A stretch of DNA of 64,000 nucleotides from an archaeon (GTDB lineage Archaea; Thermoproteota; Nitrososphaeria; Nitrososphaerales; Gagatemarchaeaceae): contig CP066694.1 of NCBI GenBank assembly GCA_016432545.1, positions 248,001 through 312,000 on the forward strand, written 5' to 3'. The first letter of the stretch is position 1, and the number at the start of each line of letters is the position of its first letter. The position numbers were made by a program, and so were the translations under genes. A model generated the notes under the pieces. That model did not search any database, was not told the DNA's origin, and was given only the letters and a program-made list of their open reading frames with translations. Below are positions 1-7,747 of the stretch, piece by piece.

Positions 1-1
1 C

Positions 2-460
2 TTGGAGGAGGACTTCGAGAGGATCACGAAGGAGACCGGGGTCCAGCCGTCGGTCGCTGCGTCCATCCTCGCCGAAGCGCCCACGAGGCTGGCGAGAGAA
101 GGGCTCGCGCTTGAGCCGCTGGGCTTGGAGGTCCTCGAGGAGGTAATCTCGCTGATAGGAAGCGGACGGCTTGCAAAGGAAGCTGCCATCGACGTGATGC
201 GGGCGATTGCGAAGGGCTCCTCCGCGGACGTGGAGTCAGCTGTCGTCGCCCTGGGTCTGGGCGCCGTCGGGGAGGAAGAGGTCCTGGTTGCGATTGAGAG
301 GGTAATCGCCAGAGATAGGGGACTAATTCTGGAGAGAGGTGAGCGTTCATTCTCGCCGTTGATGGGTGAGCTGATGCGCGAACTTAGGGGGAAGGCTGAC
401 GGCGCACTCGTGAGCCGCCTTCTGAAGAAGAAGATGGACGAGGTTAGAGGCTCTGGATAG
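2..460 (+). CDS. gatE: Glu-tRNA(Gln) amidotransferase subunit E, C-terminal part (5' truncated by window edge)
   Basis: Only the last 152 residues are present; the reading frame runs off the left edge, so the apparent TTG start is probably internal. The piece is a helical tRNA-binding tail of the GatB/YqeY type and ends with the motif LMGELMRELRGKADG followed by a basic helix. In the family this tail helps position Glu-tRNA(Gln) while the GatDE complex amidates it to Gln-tRNA(Gln). The RGKADG form of the motif resembles archaeal GatE more than GatB, which usually has RGxANP there. GatB remains the alternative. It converges on the next gene, with 21 bases between the stops. Confidence 0.72.
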   Translation: MEEDFERITKETGVQPSVAASILAEAPTRLAREGLALEPLGLEVLEEVISLIGSGRLAKEAAIDVMRAIAKGSSADVESAVVALGLGAVGEEEVLVAIERVIARDRGLILERGERSFSPLMGELMRELRGKADGALVSRLLKKKMDEVRGSG

Positions 461-481
461 GAAAGTGGGGAGCCCCCCGGG

Positions 482-1645
482 CTAGCTGCCCAGGGGAGAC
501 TTCTTGTTCCTTCTCGAAGCCAGGCCTGCGACCACCAAAGACGCGAAGATTACCCCGCTCGCGAGGATCGAGGCGGGCGTCATCCCCAACCCGCCCTGCG
601 CTCCGCTCTGAGACGTGGGCCCTTGGCTGCCGTCAAGGGAGGGTATGCTCTTCGGAAGATAGTACTGGTTGCCTCCGCTCTGGGATCCCTGGTTCACGAG
701 GGTCGGAATCCCTGTGGGCTGCCGGGCCACTGTCCCAACTGTGCCGCCACTGGTGAAAGTGCCGGACGATGCGCCCATCGGCATTGCCCAGTAGCTCGGT
801 TGCTGATAGTGGAGCACGAGGTCGAGGCTGTTCGAGGGTGGAAGGACCAGTGCAGACGCTGAGAGTCCCACGTAGCTTGGCTGCCAGTAGACAGTCACGT
901 TGATGTCCTCGCCGCCGATGTTCTTCACCACGGTCGAATGGCTGCTGTCCAGCGTGACTGGGAGCCAGCCCCAGGCGGTCACAACAGCGGGCGCGCGTGG
1001 GATCACAAGCGATGCGACCCCGTCGGATCCCGTCTGCGCGTACATCGTTGTCTTCGAGTCCGAACCCCACCAGTAGTACCACTGCCCGACTACCGAGGCG
1101 GAGACCGAGACTCCTGCTGCCGCGGTGCCGTTCACGAATGTGGTCTTGACAGTGACTGGGACCGTGGAGAGGGCAGAGGTGTTCTGTGTGGTGATAGTGT
1201 AAGTGCCCGAGGCGCTGACGTTCTGGACGAGGTATCCATACTCGGACTGTGGTTGGTACGGCTTCACGAAGGCCTCGGTGGATCCGTTCGAGTAAACGGT
1301 CGTTGTCGAAGCCCCGGCGGGCGACACGCAGTAGCATGAGCCCCATTGCTGGTAGACCGCGCTCACCGTGAAGAGGTACTCCCCTGAGGGAAGCTCGAAG
1401 GCTGCCGCGGGGAATTGGCTCTGGTAGCTGGCCACCTGGGTGCCTGTCAGGTTGTACGCCGTGACAGAGTAGGTGTAGGCGAGCGACTGCGACGTGGAAA
1501 TCATGATCTGCACGTTGTTGAATCCTGAGGCGGCTAGCGCGCCGGGGATGGCGCCGGTGCCTGCTAGCATCAGGGCGAAGCACGCGAGTGCCAGGACCTT
1601 CCCATTCTTGGCTTGGCTTTCGTTTGTTCCGTTTGACGTTTTCAT
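482..1645 (-). CDS. Secreted or surface protein with signal peptide and C-terminal membrane anchor
   Basis: I do not recognise a specific family. From the ATG at 1645 the protein has 387 residues. It starts with a basic stretch and a hydrophobic segment ending near ALAA, typical of a Sec signal peptide. The body is rich in Ser, Thr, Val and Tyr, with beta-rich stretches; the part around VPVTVKTTFVNGTAAAGV resembles an Ig-like or carboxypeptidase-regulatory fold. The C-terminus is a hydrophobic helix followed by SRRNKK, so the protein is probably anchored in the membrane with most of its mass outside. An in-frame GTG at 1660 would add five residues; the ATG fits a signal peptide better. Confidence 0.75.
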   Translation of the reverse strand: MKTSNGTNESQAKNGKVLALACFALMLAGTGAIPGALAASGFNNVQIMISTSQSLAYTYSVTAYNLTGTQVASYQSQFPAAAFELPSGEYLFTVSAVYQQWGSCYCVSPAGASTTTVYSNGSTEAFVKPYQPQSEYGYLVQNVSASGTYTITTQNTSALSTVPVTVKTTFVNGTAAAGVSVSASVVGQWYYWWGSDSKTTMYAQTGSDGVASLVIPRAPAVVTAWGWLPVTLDSSHSTVVKNIGGEDINVTVYWQPSYVGLSASALVLPPSNSLDLVLHYQQPSYWAMPMGASSGTFTSGGTVGTVARQPTGIPTLVNQGSQSGGNQYYLPKSIPSLDGSQGPTSQSGAQGGLGMTPASILASGVIFASLVVAGLASRRNKKSPLGS

Positions 1646-1735
1646 CGTTTGCAAGCCCACGTATAGAGGGCAGGATGGTTAATCCCATCCCTCAGAACGG
1701 GCGTTCTCAGGGATAGAACGGGTGCGAAGTGCGCC

Positions 1736-2110
1736 TCAGGCTGCAGGTTTCTTGGCTCTGGACCTCTCCTCAAGCGACCTCACCCTCGAGTCGACGTAGT
1801 CCGACTGTCCTGAGAGGAACTTCCTGTATGCTCTCAAGAGCCCAAGTTGTTCTCTCTCGGTCGTTGTGTCGATGGTCTTCATGGCGGAGCTGAAGCCCTT
1901 GGCTGCCGAGTCCAGCGAGGAGTCCATGGACTTCTGCAGTGATGGTGCGGCTCTGTCTACCTCTTTCCTGACTGTCTCTTGGGCATTCTCCACCGCCTCC
2001 TTCAGGACCTTGAGCGTCTCCTTGGCCTTCCTTGAGACCTTGTCTACGCTCACTTCCCTGACCGCCTCGAGTTTGCGCTGTCCATACCCCAGGAGTCTCA
2101 CTCTCCGCAC
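1736..2110 (-). CDS. Hypothetical coiled-coil protein
   Basis: This 124-residue protein is almost wholly charged and helical, with heptad-like spacing from about residue 15 to 115 (KAKETLKVLKEAVENAQETV and onward) and a basic tail ending AKKPAA. There is no signal peptide and no membrane segment, so it is probably cytoplasmic and oligomeric. The start is GTG at 2110, with a second in-frame GTG three codons later. It abuts a divergent gene region, and its promoter would lie in the 5' part of the neighbouring ORF. I can assign no function. Confidence 0.6.
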   Translation of the reverse strand: MRRVRLLGYGQRKLEAVREVSVDKVSRKAKETLKVLKEAVENAQETVRKEVDRAAPSLQKSMDSSLDSAAKGFSSAMKTIDTTTEREQLGLLRAYRKFLSGQSDYVDSRVRSLEERSRAKKPAA

Positions 2111-2203
2111 TTGAACCTACGGATTGAAACGGGCGTCACGGCGGTTCTCCAAGGTCTTGTAAGTCGTTTAAGAGAGGTCTTCAGACCTGTCCTTTACCAA
2201 GAC

Positions 2204-2683
2204 ATGCCAAACCGACCAGTAAAGAAGCTGGGTCAAGCCTTGACCCTCTCTGCCGCCCTGATTCTGCCTACAGCAGTTGCATTCAACGCGCTCTCGGCCG
2301 GGGCCGCGACGACGAGCCCATGCAGGAGCAACCCGCCAAAGTTTATCACCGTGACGACCACTGCTACGGCCTACCTGAACACGAGCATCAGCATTGTTTC
2401 GACCGTCTTCCTGACCAACTTCGTTTCAACGACCGAGACCACGACCCAGCCGCCGGTCACAGAGACGGTCCTCCTCACGACTGCGACTACTGAGACTCAG
2501 CCGGCGGTCACGACCACGGTCACTGGCTCGCTCGTGTATTCCAATTTATCCTCACTCAACGGAGGCTGTTCCCACTTGAAGGGAGACGTTGTTGTTGTCG
2601 CCTTTTTTCCCGGTCGCAGGCGAGGTAACCCCCAAAGTCTGTCCTTCAACACATTAGGCAAACCTAGACCGGTTCACTTGTAG
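2204..2683 (+). CDS. Thr-rich secreted protein, probably truncated or with a runaway C-terminus
   Basis: The ATG at 2204 opens a signal-peptide-like N-terminus (basic PNRPVKK, then a hydrophobic run ending ALSAGAA). A Thr/Val-rich stretch follows with repeats of TTTATA, TETTTQPPVTET and TTATTETQPAV, as in exported stalk regions. A TATA-like GTTTAAG at 2167-2173 is about 35 nt ahead. The last 45 residues lose this character (SLNGGCSHLKG, then PGRRRGN) and lie antisense to peptide-like fragments on the other strand. The original 3' end may therefore have been lost and translation may now run into a degenerate neighbour. An upstream start at 2111 in the same frame looks like noise. Confidence 0.5.
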   Translation: MPNRPVKKLGQALTLSAALILPTAVAFNALSAGAATTSPCRSNPPKFITVTTTATAYLNTSISIVSTVFLTNFVSTTETTTQPPVTETVLLTTATTETQPAVTTTVTGSLVYSNLSSLNGGCSHLKGDVVVVAFFPGRRRGNPQSLSFNTLGKPRPVHL

Positions 2684-2900
2684 GGCCCCTAACGTCTACG
2701 GAAGCTACAGTTGAAGTGGAGACAGGACTCGTAGGTAAGGGATTGGCGGGAACGCTCCCTTAGGCACAAGTCCCACGTTCGAGATGGCCACGTCAGGAAC
2801 ATCCAAAGAGACGCAGTCGGCCGCATTCCGAGAACCTATGTTTACGACTTTGACGGTGGGATTGAGCTAACCGTGGAAAACAAAGGAGACTCCAGCGCAC
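2590..2900 (-). pseudogene. Degenerate remnant of a secreted beta-sandwich-type protein
   Basis: No long ORF exists here, but the minus strand carries peptide-like pieces broken by stops and frame changes. At about 2740-2870 one frame reads PTVKVVNIGSRNAADCVSLD and continues DVAISNVGLVPKGAFPP, a pattern typical of repeat domains in archaeal surface proteins (TVxVxNxGxxxAxxVxVxL). Near 2690-2720 another frame reads VSTSTVASVDVRGPTSEPV, and near 2575-2635 a third reads VTSPATGKKGDNNNVSLQV. Together they suggest a decayed gene. The assignment rests on sequence texture only. Confidence 0.4.
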
Positions 2901-2924
2901 CCCGTCCAAAGAGGGAATCACTCG

Positions 2925-4415
2925 CTATGGTTGGGGAGTACACGCCCCTGTTGGTGAGGATCCTGCCACTAGGTTCCCATGACACTCGTCAATCGAGTAG
3001 AAGTTGGCTGTGCCCAAGGAGCCCGCCCCAGAGGTGGTGTCTAAGTAGCCATAGGTTGAGTCCCCGTCCGCCGAATTCGCACTGAATGTGTTTCCAATCG
3101 ATAACCCCTCGACCCAGAATCCATTGTCGAGGTTGCTCTTTGCTGTATTTCCGAAAACCTGACTCTGAGACGAAAAGTGGAAAAAGAAACCCTGCCTAAC
3201 ATTCTTCATGGCCGAATTACCACCCAGCGATGACGCATTGGAGAACCACATGTTGAAGCCGTCAATGCCATTGGCTTTCGCCACGTTTGTTAATGCTATG
3301 TTTGAGGCCGAGTACAGGAAATAGAAACCATGGTTTGAATTACCCAGCGCTGAGTTCTTGACGAGCGTATTGTTCGTGGACGAGTAAGCGAGCGTGATCC
3401 CTGATCTGAGGTTCTTGCTGGCAGTATTTCCCTTTAGATAGTTCGAATGCGAAGTATAGAGAGTTATACCTGAAAAGACATTCTTGGTGGCGCTGTTCCC
3501 CACTATGGCGTTGGACGACGAATTCAAGACTGCAATCCCGTTTACGCCGTTTGACTTTGCTGTATTCTTAGTTAGAAAGTTTCCCATTGAGTTAGTTAGG
3601 TTTAGACCCGAATGGCCATTCGAAGTTGCTGAGTTCTTGATTAGGCTGTTATCGTCGGCGTTTGCCAAGAGAAAGCCGTTTCCAGCGTTGTTGCTCGCAA
3701 GGTTATTCTTCAAGGAGTTCGTCGAGGCATGCCAGAGTTCGTAACCATTGAGCACATTCAGTCTGGCAAGATTGCCATTGAATGTGTTGTGTGATCCTAT
3801 AATGAAGAAGCCCTCCTCACCCCCATTCGAAGCCGTGTTCCTTGTGACAGTAAAGTAGTCGCCAGCCAAAAAGAACCCGATGCCATTGGAATCGGCAGTG
3901 TTTTTGCTTAGGACAAAGCCATTTCCATTGAGGAATTCGAACCCGGCCCCGAGGGCAAAGGTCGCTTTGTTGGACGTGAAGTAGTTTCCCGAAAGTGATG
4001 AGCTCGAAGCTGATCCGTTGGAGAAGTAACGTTGTCCAGAAAAGTATCCAAAGAAGTTGTTGGTCGCCGTGTTCCCAATCAAGGAGTTGTATGATGAGTC
4101 GAGATAGACCCCGAACCAAAATGAGTAAATCTTACAGTTCCTAAGTGTAGTTCCATCATACCTGGAAAGGTTTACTCCGCTTGACAAGTACCCTTGGGTT
4201 CCCGTAATTGAGTGACCCTTACAGTCAACATTGGTGCTATCTTCCCCGATCTTGAGCCCGTCACCTGAACATGGCCCGATGTCGTCCGACAACACTATTG
4301 ATCCTGAGACTGTCATTCCGCAAGTCAGGGCCGTTGCAACAACAGGAATTGTGCCACCTGCGACAGTTCCTGAGAGAAGCAGTATTGCCAGCGGAATCCT
4401 ATAAGATAAGTTCGT
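2925..4415 (-). CDS. NosD-like parallel beta-helix (PbH1 repeat) secreted protein, start codon uncertain
   Basis: The protein is made of about 23-residue beta-helix rungs with the recurring pattern NxAxxNxxxGxxLxxSxxNxLxxN. It opens with the family's usual N-terminal cap (CGMTVSGSIVLSDDIGPCSG), and C-G-D-G-L plus VDCKGHSITG are also typical. Such proteins are exported and bind surface ligands or glycans. The first ATG is at 4316, but the frame stays open upstream and encodes a clear signal peptide (NLSYRIPLAILLLSG, then VVATALTCG). That segment has no ATG, GTG or TTG. An ACG at 4415 stands where the start should be, so either ACG initiates or an ATG was mutated. The gene is visibly AT-richer than its neighbours. 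Confidence 0.75.
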   Translation of the reverse strand, partial: TNLSYRIPLAILLLSGTVAGGTIPVVATALTCGMTVSGSIVLSDDIGPCSGDGLKIGEDSTNVDCKGHSITGTQGYLSSGVNLSRYDGTTLRNCKIYSFWFGVYLDSSYNSLIGNTATNNFFGYFSGQRYFSNGSASSSSLSGNYFTSNKATFALGAGFEFLNGNGFVLSKNTADSNGIGFFLAGDYFTVTRNTASNGGEEGFFIIGSHNTFNGNLARLNVLNGYELWHASTNSLKNNLASNNAGNGFLLANADDNSLIKNSATSNGHSGLNLTNSMGNFLTKNTAKSNGVNGIAVLNSSSNAIVGNSATKNVFSGITLYTSHSNYLKGNTASKNLRSGITLAYSSTNNTLVKNSALGNSNHGFYFLYSASNIALTNVAKANGIDGFNMWFSNASSLGGNSAMKNVRQGFFFHFSSQSQVFGNTAKSNLDNGFWVEGLSIGNTFSANSADGDSTYGYLDTTSGAGSLGTANFYSIDECHGNLVAGSSPTGACTPQP

Positions 4416-4516
4416 AATTAGCCCAAAGAGCGTCGGCTCACATACCTAATAACTGTTCAACTCGTCGAAATCACCGAGAGTTGCTGGTACCCCTTTGACT
4501 CTCGACAATAATGAAC

Positions 4517-5980
4517 CTATATGTCGAAGTAGAGATAGAACTCGTATGGGTGCGGCCTGGCTGAGACGGCCCTGTACGCCTCCATCTCCAGCTCCATCAT
4601 GACCTCCACCAGGTCCTTGGGGAAGATCCCCTCGAGGAACCCAGAGTCGCTCTTGAGGCTCTCGACCGCCTCCTTGAGGCTCCCAGGGAGTTCGCCGACT
4701 TTCATCTCCCTCCTCTTTTCCGCCGTCAGCTTGTAGATGTCCTCGTCGACAGGGTCGCCGGGGTCGGTCTTCTTGCGCATCCCGTCCAGACCCGCCGCAG
4801 TTATTGCCGCGAAGGCCAGGTACGGGTTGCAAGACGGGTCCGGGGTCCTGAATTCGACCCTCTTCGCGCCCTCGGAACCCTTCTCGTAGGCCGGGATCCT
4901 GACGTTGGCAGACCTGTTCATCTTGCTCCAGGCGATGTAGACCGGGGCCTCGTACCCTGGCACGAGCCTGTGGTAGGAGTTAGTGGTCGGGTCCACGATC
5001 GCGCACAGAGCCCTGCTGTGCTCCATGATTCCTCCGATGTAGTATCTTGCCTGTTGGCTGATCTCCGCGTAGGCGTCGCCCGGGTCGAAGAAGGCGTTCC
5101 TTCCTCCCTTCCAGAGGCTCGAGTGTATGTGCATCCCGACCGCGTTGTCTCCGAAGATCGGCTTTGGCATCGTCGACGCGATGAGGCCCATCTTCGAGGC
5201 CACGTTCTTCGTTACGAACTTGTACGTCACGGCGCTGTCGGCCATGGTGACCAGCTCATCCCGGTACATGTCGATCTCGCACTGCCCAGCGGTCGCGACC
5301 TCGTGATGGTGAGCATTGCAGAGAACCCCGAAGCCCTCCCTCAGATAGTTGACGCAGACGCCCCGGAAGTCGCTCAGGGTGTCAATCGGCTGCGCAGGAT
5401 AGTAACCGTCCTTGAATCGGATAGGGAAGTTGGTGCCCCTGGCTTCGTTGGCTGACTCCCTCGAGCTGATCTTGAACCCGGAGCTGAAGGGGTCGTTGGC
5501 CTCCCACGTCGCGCTGTCGAAGACGAAGAACTCTACCTCGGGGCCCCACAAGGAGTCGCTGAAGCCTGCCTCTCTGATCTTCGCTTCGGCTGTCTGTGCC
5601 ACGTGCCTCGGGTCCCTGCTGAACCTTCCGGCCCCGTACCCCGAGCGCACATCACAGATGAGACGTGCGGTGCGCACGCTTTCGTCAATCCAAGGAACCA
5701 TGCCGTAAGTCGAAGCGTCCGGGACGAGCAGCATGTCGGACTCGTGGATGTCGACGAATCCCCTTACGGAAGAGCCGTCCAGCTTGGCGACGCCTTCAGA
5801 GAAGATCTTCTCGTGGATCATCTCTGAGGGGATGCTCACGTGCCGGAGCCTCCCCGGGACGTCTGTGAACTGCAAATCGACGAACTTCACATCCTGCTTG
5901 TTCACCATCTCAAGGACGTCGGAGGGCGTGAAGGACCTCTTGACGAACTTCCCATCCTCTGTGATCTTGTATGTCAACAT
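4517..5980 (-). CDS. glnA: Glutamine synthetase
   Basis: Catalyses ATP-dependent formation of glutamine from glutamate and ammonium, the main entry of nitrogen into metabolism, as a cytoplasmic dodecamer. Family motifs appear in order: WGPEVEFFVFD (metal-binding Glu), NAHHHEVATAGQCEID, GMHIHSSLWKGG, NSYHRLVPGYEAP and VEFRTPDPSCNPYLAFAA. From ATG 5980 it has 487 residues, a normal length. An in-frame start at 6052 would add 24 unlikely residues and run through the promoter. A TATA box at 6001-6008 lies 25 nt upstream of ATG 5980, which supports that start and a leaderless transcript. The divergent Lrp-type gene is a likely regulator of nitrogen genes (inference). Confidence 0.97.
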   Translation of the reverse strand: MLTYKITEDGKFVKRSFTPSDVLEMVNKQDVKFVDLQFTDVPGRLRHVSIPSEMIHEKIFSEGVAKLDGSSVRGFVDIHESDMLLVPDASTYGMVPWIDESVRTARLICDVRSGYGAGRFSRDPRHVAQTAEAKIREAGFSDSLWGPEVEFFVFDSATWEANDPFSSGFKISSRESANEARGTNFPIRFKDGYYPAQPIDTLSDFRGVCVNYLREGFGVLCNAHHHEVATAGQCEIDMYRDELVTMADSAVTYKFVTKNVASKMGLIASTMPKPIFGDNAVGMHIHSSLWKGGRNAFFDPGDAYAEISQQARYYIGGIMEHSRALCAIVDPTTNSYHRLVPGYEAPVYIAWSKMNRSANVRIPAYEKGSEGAKRVEFRTPDPSCNPYLAFAAITAAGLDGMRKKTDPGDPVDEDIYKLTAEKRREMKVGELPGSLKEAVESLKSDSGFLEGIFPKDLVEVMMELEMEAYRAVSARPHPYEFYLYFDI

Positions 5981-6000
5981 CCGACTTCTGTTTTCAAACA

Positions 6001-6008
6001 GATATAAG
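6001..6008. promoter_or_regulatory. TATA box placed for both glnA and the divergent Lrp-type gene
   Basis: GATATAAG on the plus strand reads CTTATATC on the minus strand. Its centre is 25 nt from glnA ATG 5980 and about 27 nt from TTG 6032 of the divergent regulator gene, the normal archaeal TATA-to-start distance for leaderless mRNA in both directions. Confidence 0.6.
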
Positions 6009-6031
6009 CCTCCCCCGTAGAAAGATGGACG

Positions 6032-6553
6032 TTGTCTCACCGCTTCGCTCATTCGCTGGACAAAGGTGCAGTTGCTTCCCGGGCCGCCGTGGGCAAATCT
6101 GGACGATTGAGCACCGACGAGCTCGACCTCAAGATAGTTAGGGCCCTGATGGCCAACGCGAGGCTGTCATACAGAGAGCTCGCGCACGAACTGAGTGTGT
6201 CGCCCACGACGGTCATCTCTCGCGTGGAGAAATTGCAGAACTTGGGGGTCATCAGGGGGTACTCGGCAAACATCGACTTTGAGAAGCTGGGGTACGAGCT
6301 CACTGCAGTCACAGAGATCCTTGTTTCGAAGGGGAAGCTGCTTGAAATGGAGAGAGAAATTGCAAAGCTTCCTGGAGTCTGTGCGGTCTATGACGTGACC
6401 GGGGAGATCGACGGCATCGTGGTCGTGAAGTTCAAGGAGAGGGAGGAGTTGAGCGTGTTCACAAAGGGCCTCCTGACGATGCCCTTCGTCGAGAGGGCGA
6501 ACACCCACCTCGTGTTGACCACTGTTAGGGAAGACTTCCGCGTCAAGGTCTAG
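6032..6553 (+). CDS. Lrp/AsnC-family transcriptional regulator
   Basis: An N-terminal helix-turn-helix (about residues 28-75, with LDLKIVRALMANARLSYREL then SPTTVISRVEKLQNLGVI) is followed by a RAM/ACT-type ligand-binding domain (VTEILVSKGKLLEMEREIAK and onward). These proteins form octamers, bind amino acids or related effectors, and regulate amino-acid and nitrogen genes. The 173-residue length is normal. The start is TTG 6032, which fits the shared TATA box; a TTG at 6107 would also keep the whole HTH. Its position divergent from glnA with only 51 bases between starts suggests control of glutamine synthetase and itself. Confidence 0.92.
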   Translation: MSHRFAHSLDKGAVASRAAVGKSGRLSTDELDLKIVRALMANARLSYRELAHELSVSPTTVISRVEKLQNLGVIRGYSANIDFEKLGYELTAVTEILVSKGKLLEMEREIAKLPGVCAVYDVTGEIDGIVVVKFKEREELSVFTKGLLTMPFVERANTHLVLTTVREDFRVKV

Positions 6554-6554
6554 G

Positions 6555-6562
6555 CTTAAATG
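6555..6562 (+). promoter_or_regulatory. TATA box for the wHTH gene at 6592
   Basis: CTTAAATG lies just after the stop of the Lrp-type gene, centred 34 nt before ATG 6592. This favours the ATG over an earlier in-frame TTG at 6562, which overlaps the box. Confidence 0.5.
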
Positions 6563-6591
6563 TGCGGCTCGCCCGAAACGGCTCTCCTGAG

Positions 6592-7092
6592 ATGGCACGC
6601 ATCAAGGTGAGGCTCGGCAGTTCAGAGGCTGAGGTCGAGGCCGACCCCGAGCAGCTCAAGGACGTCATCGACCTGATCCCCGTCATGATTTCCAAGCTCC
6701 CGACAGAGGCCCAGCCTCCTCTGGGTGGGCCGCAGCGGAAGCAGGCAGACCTCGCGCCGATGACTGATGCGGCATCTCAAGAGGACATGCCTTCGGTCGC
6801 GCTCGACAAGAGTGACTCTCTCTCGGACGTGATCGAGAAGTTCTTCTCAGACCCATGGGGTCGCGAGAAGAGGAAGCTCTCGGACGTTAGGGAGGTCCTT
6901 CAATCCTACGGTCTGAACTATCCAAAACAGTCCGTAGCGGTCGCTCTCCTGCGCCTCGCCAAAGCCACGAAGATAAGGCGGTTCAAGGCGGCAGACGGTG
7001 AGTTCGTCTACACCTCGTCCGGAGTCTCCCGCCTCTCGACCCCAGGAATCATCGCGGGTCCCGGCGAAATAGTAGTGCCTCGCACAAACTAA
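6592..7092 (+). CDS. Two-domain protein with small N-terminal beta domain and C-terminal winged helix (paralogue 1)
   Basis: The 166-residue protein begins with a short beta-hairpin/helix module (RIKVRLGSSEAEVEADPEQL). An acidic, flexible linker follows, then a C-terminal winged-helix-like domain (KRKLSDVREVLQSYGLNYP, then VAVALLRLAKATKIRRF and a wing ending EFVYTSS). No catalytic residues are visible, so it is probably a DNA-binding regulator or chromatin protein in the cytoplasm. The same architecture recurs in the genes at 7135 and 8104-8559. The start is ATG 6592, supported by a TATA box at 6555-6562. The family has no name I can give with confidence. Confidence 0.7.
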   Translation: MARIKVRLGSSEAEVEADPEQLKDVIDLIPVMISKLPTEAQPPLGGPQRKQADLAPMTDAASQEDMPSVALDKSDSLSDVIEKFFSDPWGREKRKLSDVREVLQSYGLNYPKQSVAVALLRLAKATKIRRFKAADGEFVYTSSGVSRLSTPGIIAGPGEIVVPRTN

Positions 7093-7098
7093 TTTAAC
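7091..7098 (+). promoter_or_regulatory. TATA box for the wHTH gene at 7135
   Basis: AATTTAAC is centred 40 nt before ATG 7135. The predicted leader of about 14 nt contains GAGGTC, a weak Shine-Dalgarno match. Confidence 0.5.
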
Positions 7099-7134
7099 CC
7101 CACCCGGCTCGGCGCATCGAGGTCCTAGCTCACT

Positions 7135-7641
7135 ATGTCCACCGAGAGAGAGCTCTCCGTAGTCGTCGTTTACGGCGACTCCAGGCTCGAGTTCAAGGGC
7201 TCTCCCGAGGTCGTCATGAGGTCGCTTCACGAGTTCGTCTCAAAGGAGATACCCAACATGGACCTCGCAGGGGCGATCACCGTCAACCACTCGCTTAACG
7301 ACCTGGTGCTGATGTTCAAGGACTTCGTGAGGGTCACTCCCGAGGGGCCGCGAGTCTGGTCCCAGGACAGGAAGCTGAGCGACAGGGACACGATCCTTCT
7401 CCAGCTCGTGGCCTCTAGGATCGCGAGCCTCAGCGGCAAGGTGAGCTCAGACGCGATGAGCGTAGGCGAGATAGAGGCTGCGACCGGACTCTATGCGAAG
7501 ACCATAAGCTCAAGGCTCAGCGAGCTCACGAAGACCGCCTTGGTTGAGAGAATCAGCTCAGACTCGGGAGGGAAGTACAGGATTGCAACCCTCGGCACCT
7601 ATAGGCTCGCCGAACAGCTCTCCAAGAAGTTTAAGCAATAG
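7135..7641 (+). CDS. Two-domain protein with N-terminal beta domain and MarR/wHTH-type C-terminus (paralogue 2)
   Basis: Residues 5-25 (ELSVVVVYGDSRLEFKGSPE) form the same N-terminal module as in the gene at 6592. A helical middle follows, then a winged helix at about 95-165, with MSVGEIEAATGLYAKTISSR as the recognition part and LVERISSDSGGKYRIATLG as the wing. It has its own promoter and follows paralogue 1 on the same strand. The C-terminal half resembles archaeal MarR- or TrmB-like DNA-binding domains. Target genes are unknown. It has 168 residues from an ATG. Confidence 0.72.
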   Translation: MSTERELSVVVVYGDSRLEFKGSPEVVMRSLHEFVSKEIPNMDLAGAITVNHSLNDLVLMFKDFVRVTPEGPRVWSQDRKLSDRDTILLQLVASRIASLSGKVSSDAMSVGEIEAATGLYAKTISSRLSELTKTALVERISSDSGGKYRIATLGTYRLAEQLSKKFKQ

Positions 7642-7747
7642 GTGCGTCCGCCACCCCAAGTGCCTGTTCAGCTGTTTTGAACGTCGGGCTGTGTTTCCGT
7701 TAAAATGCCTTTCATTATCTCTCCTCGAGTACAACCCGCCTCCGAGG

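Noticed and set aside
2925-4316. Regular repeats that might suggest a CRISPR array or tandem DNA repeats
   Set aside because: The periodicity is in the protein (beta-helix rungs of about 23 residues); the DNA units differ in sequence and have no spacer structure.
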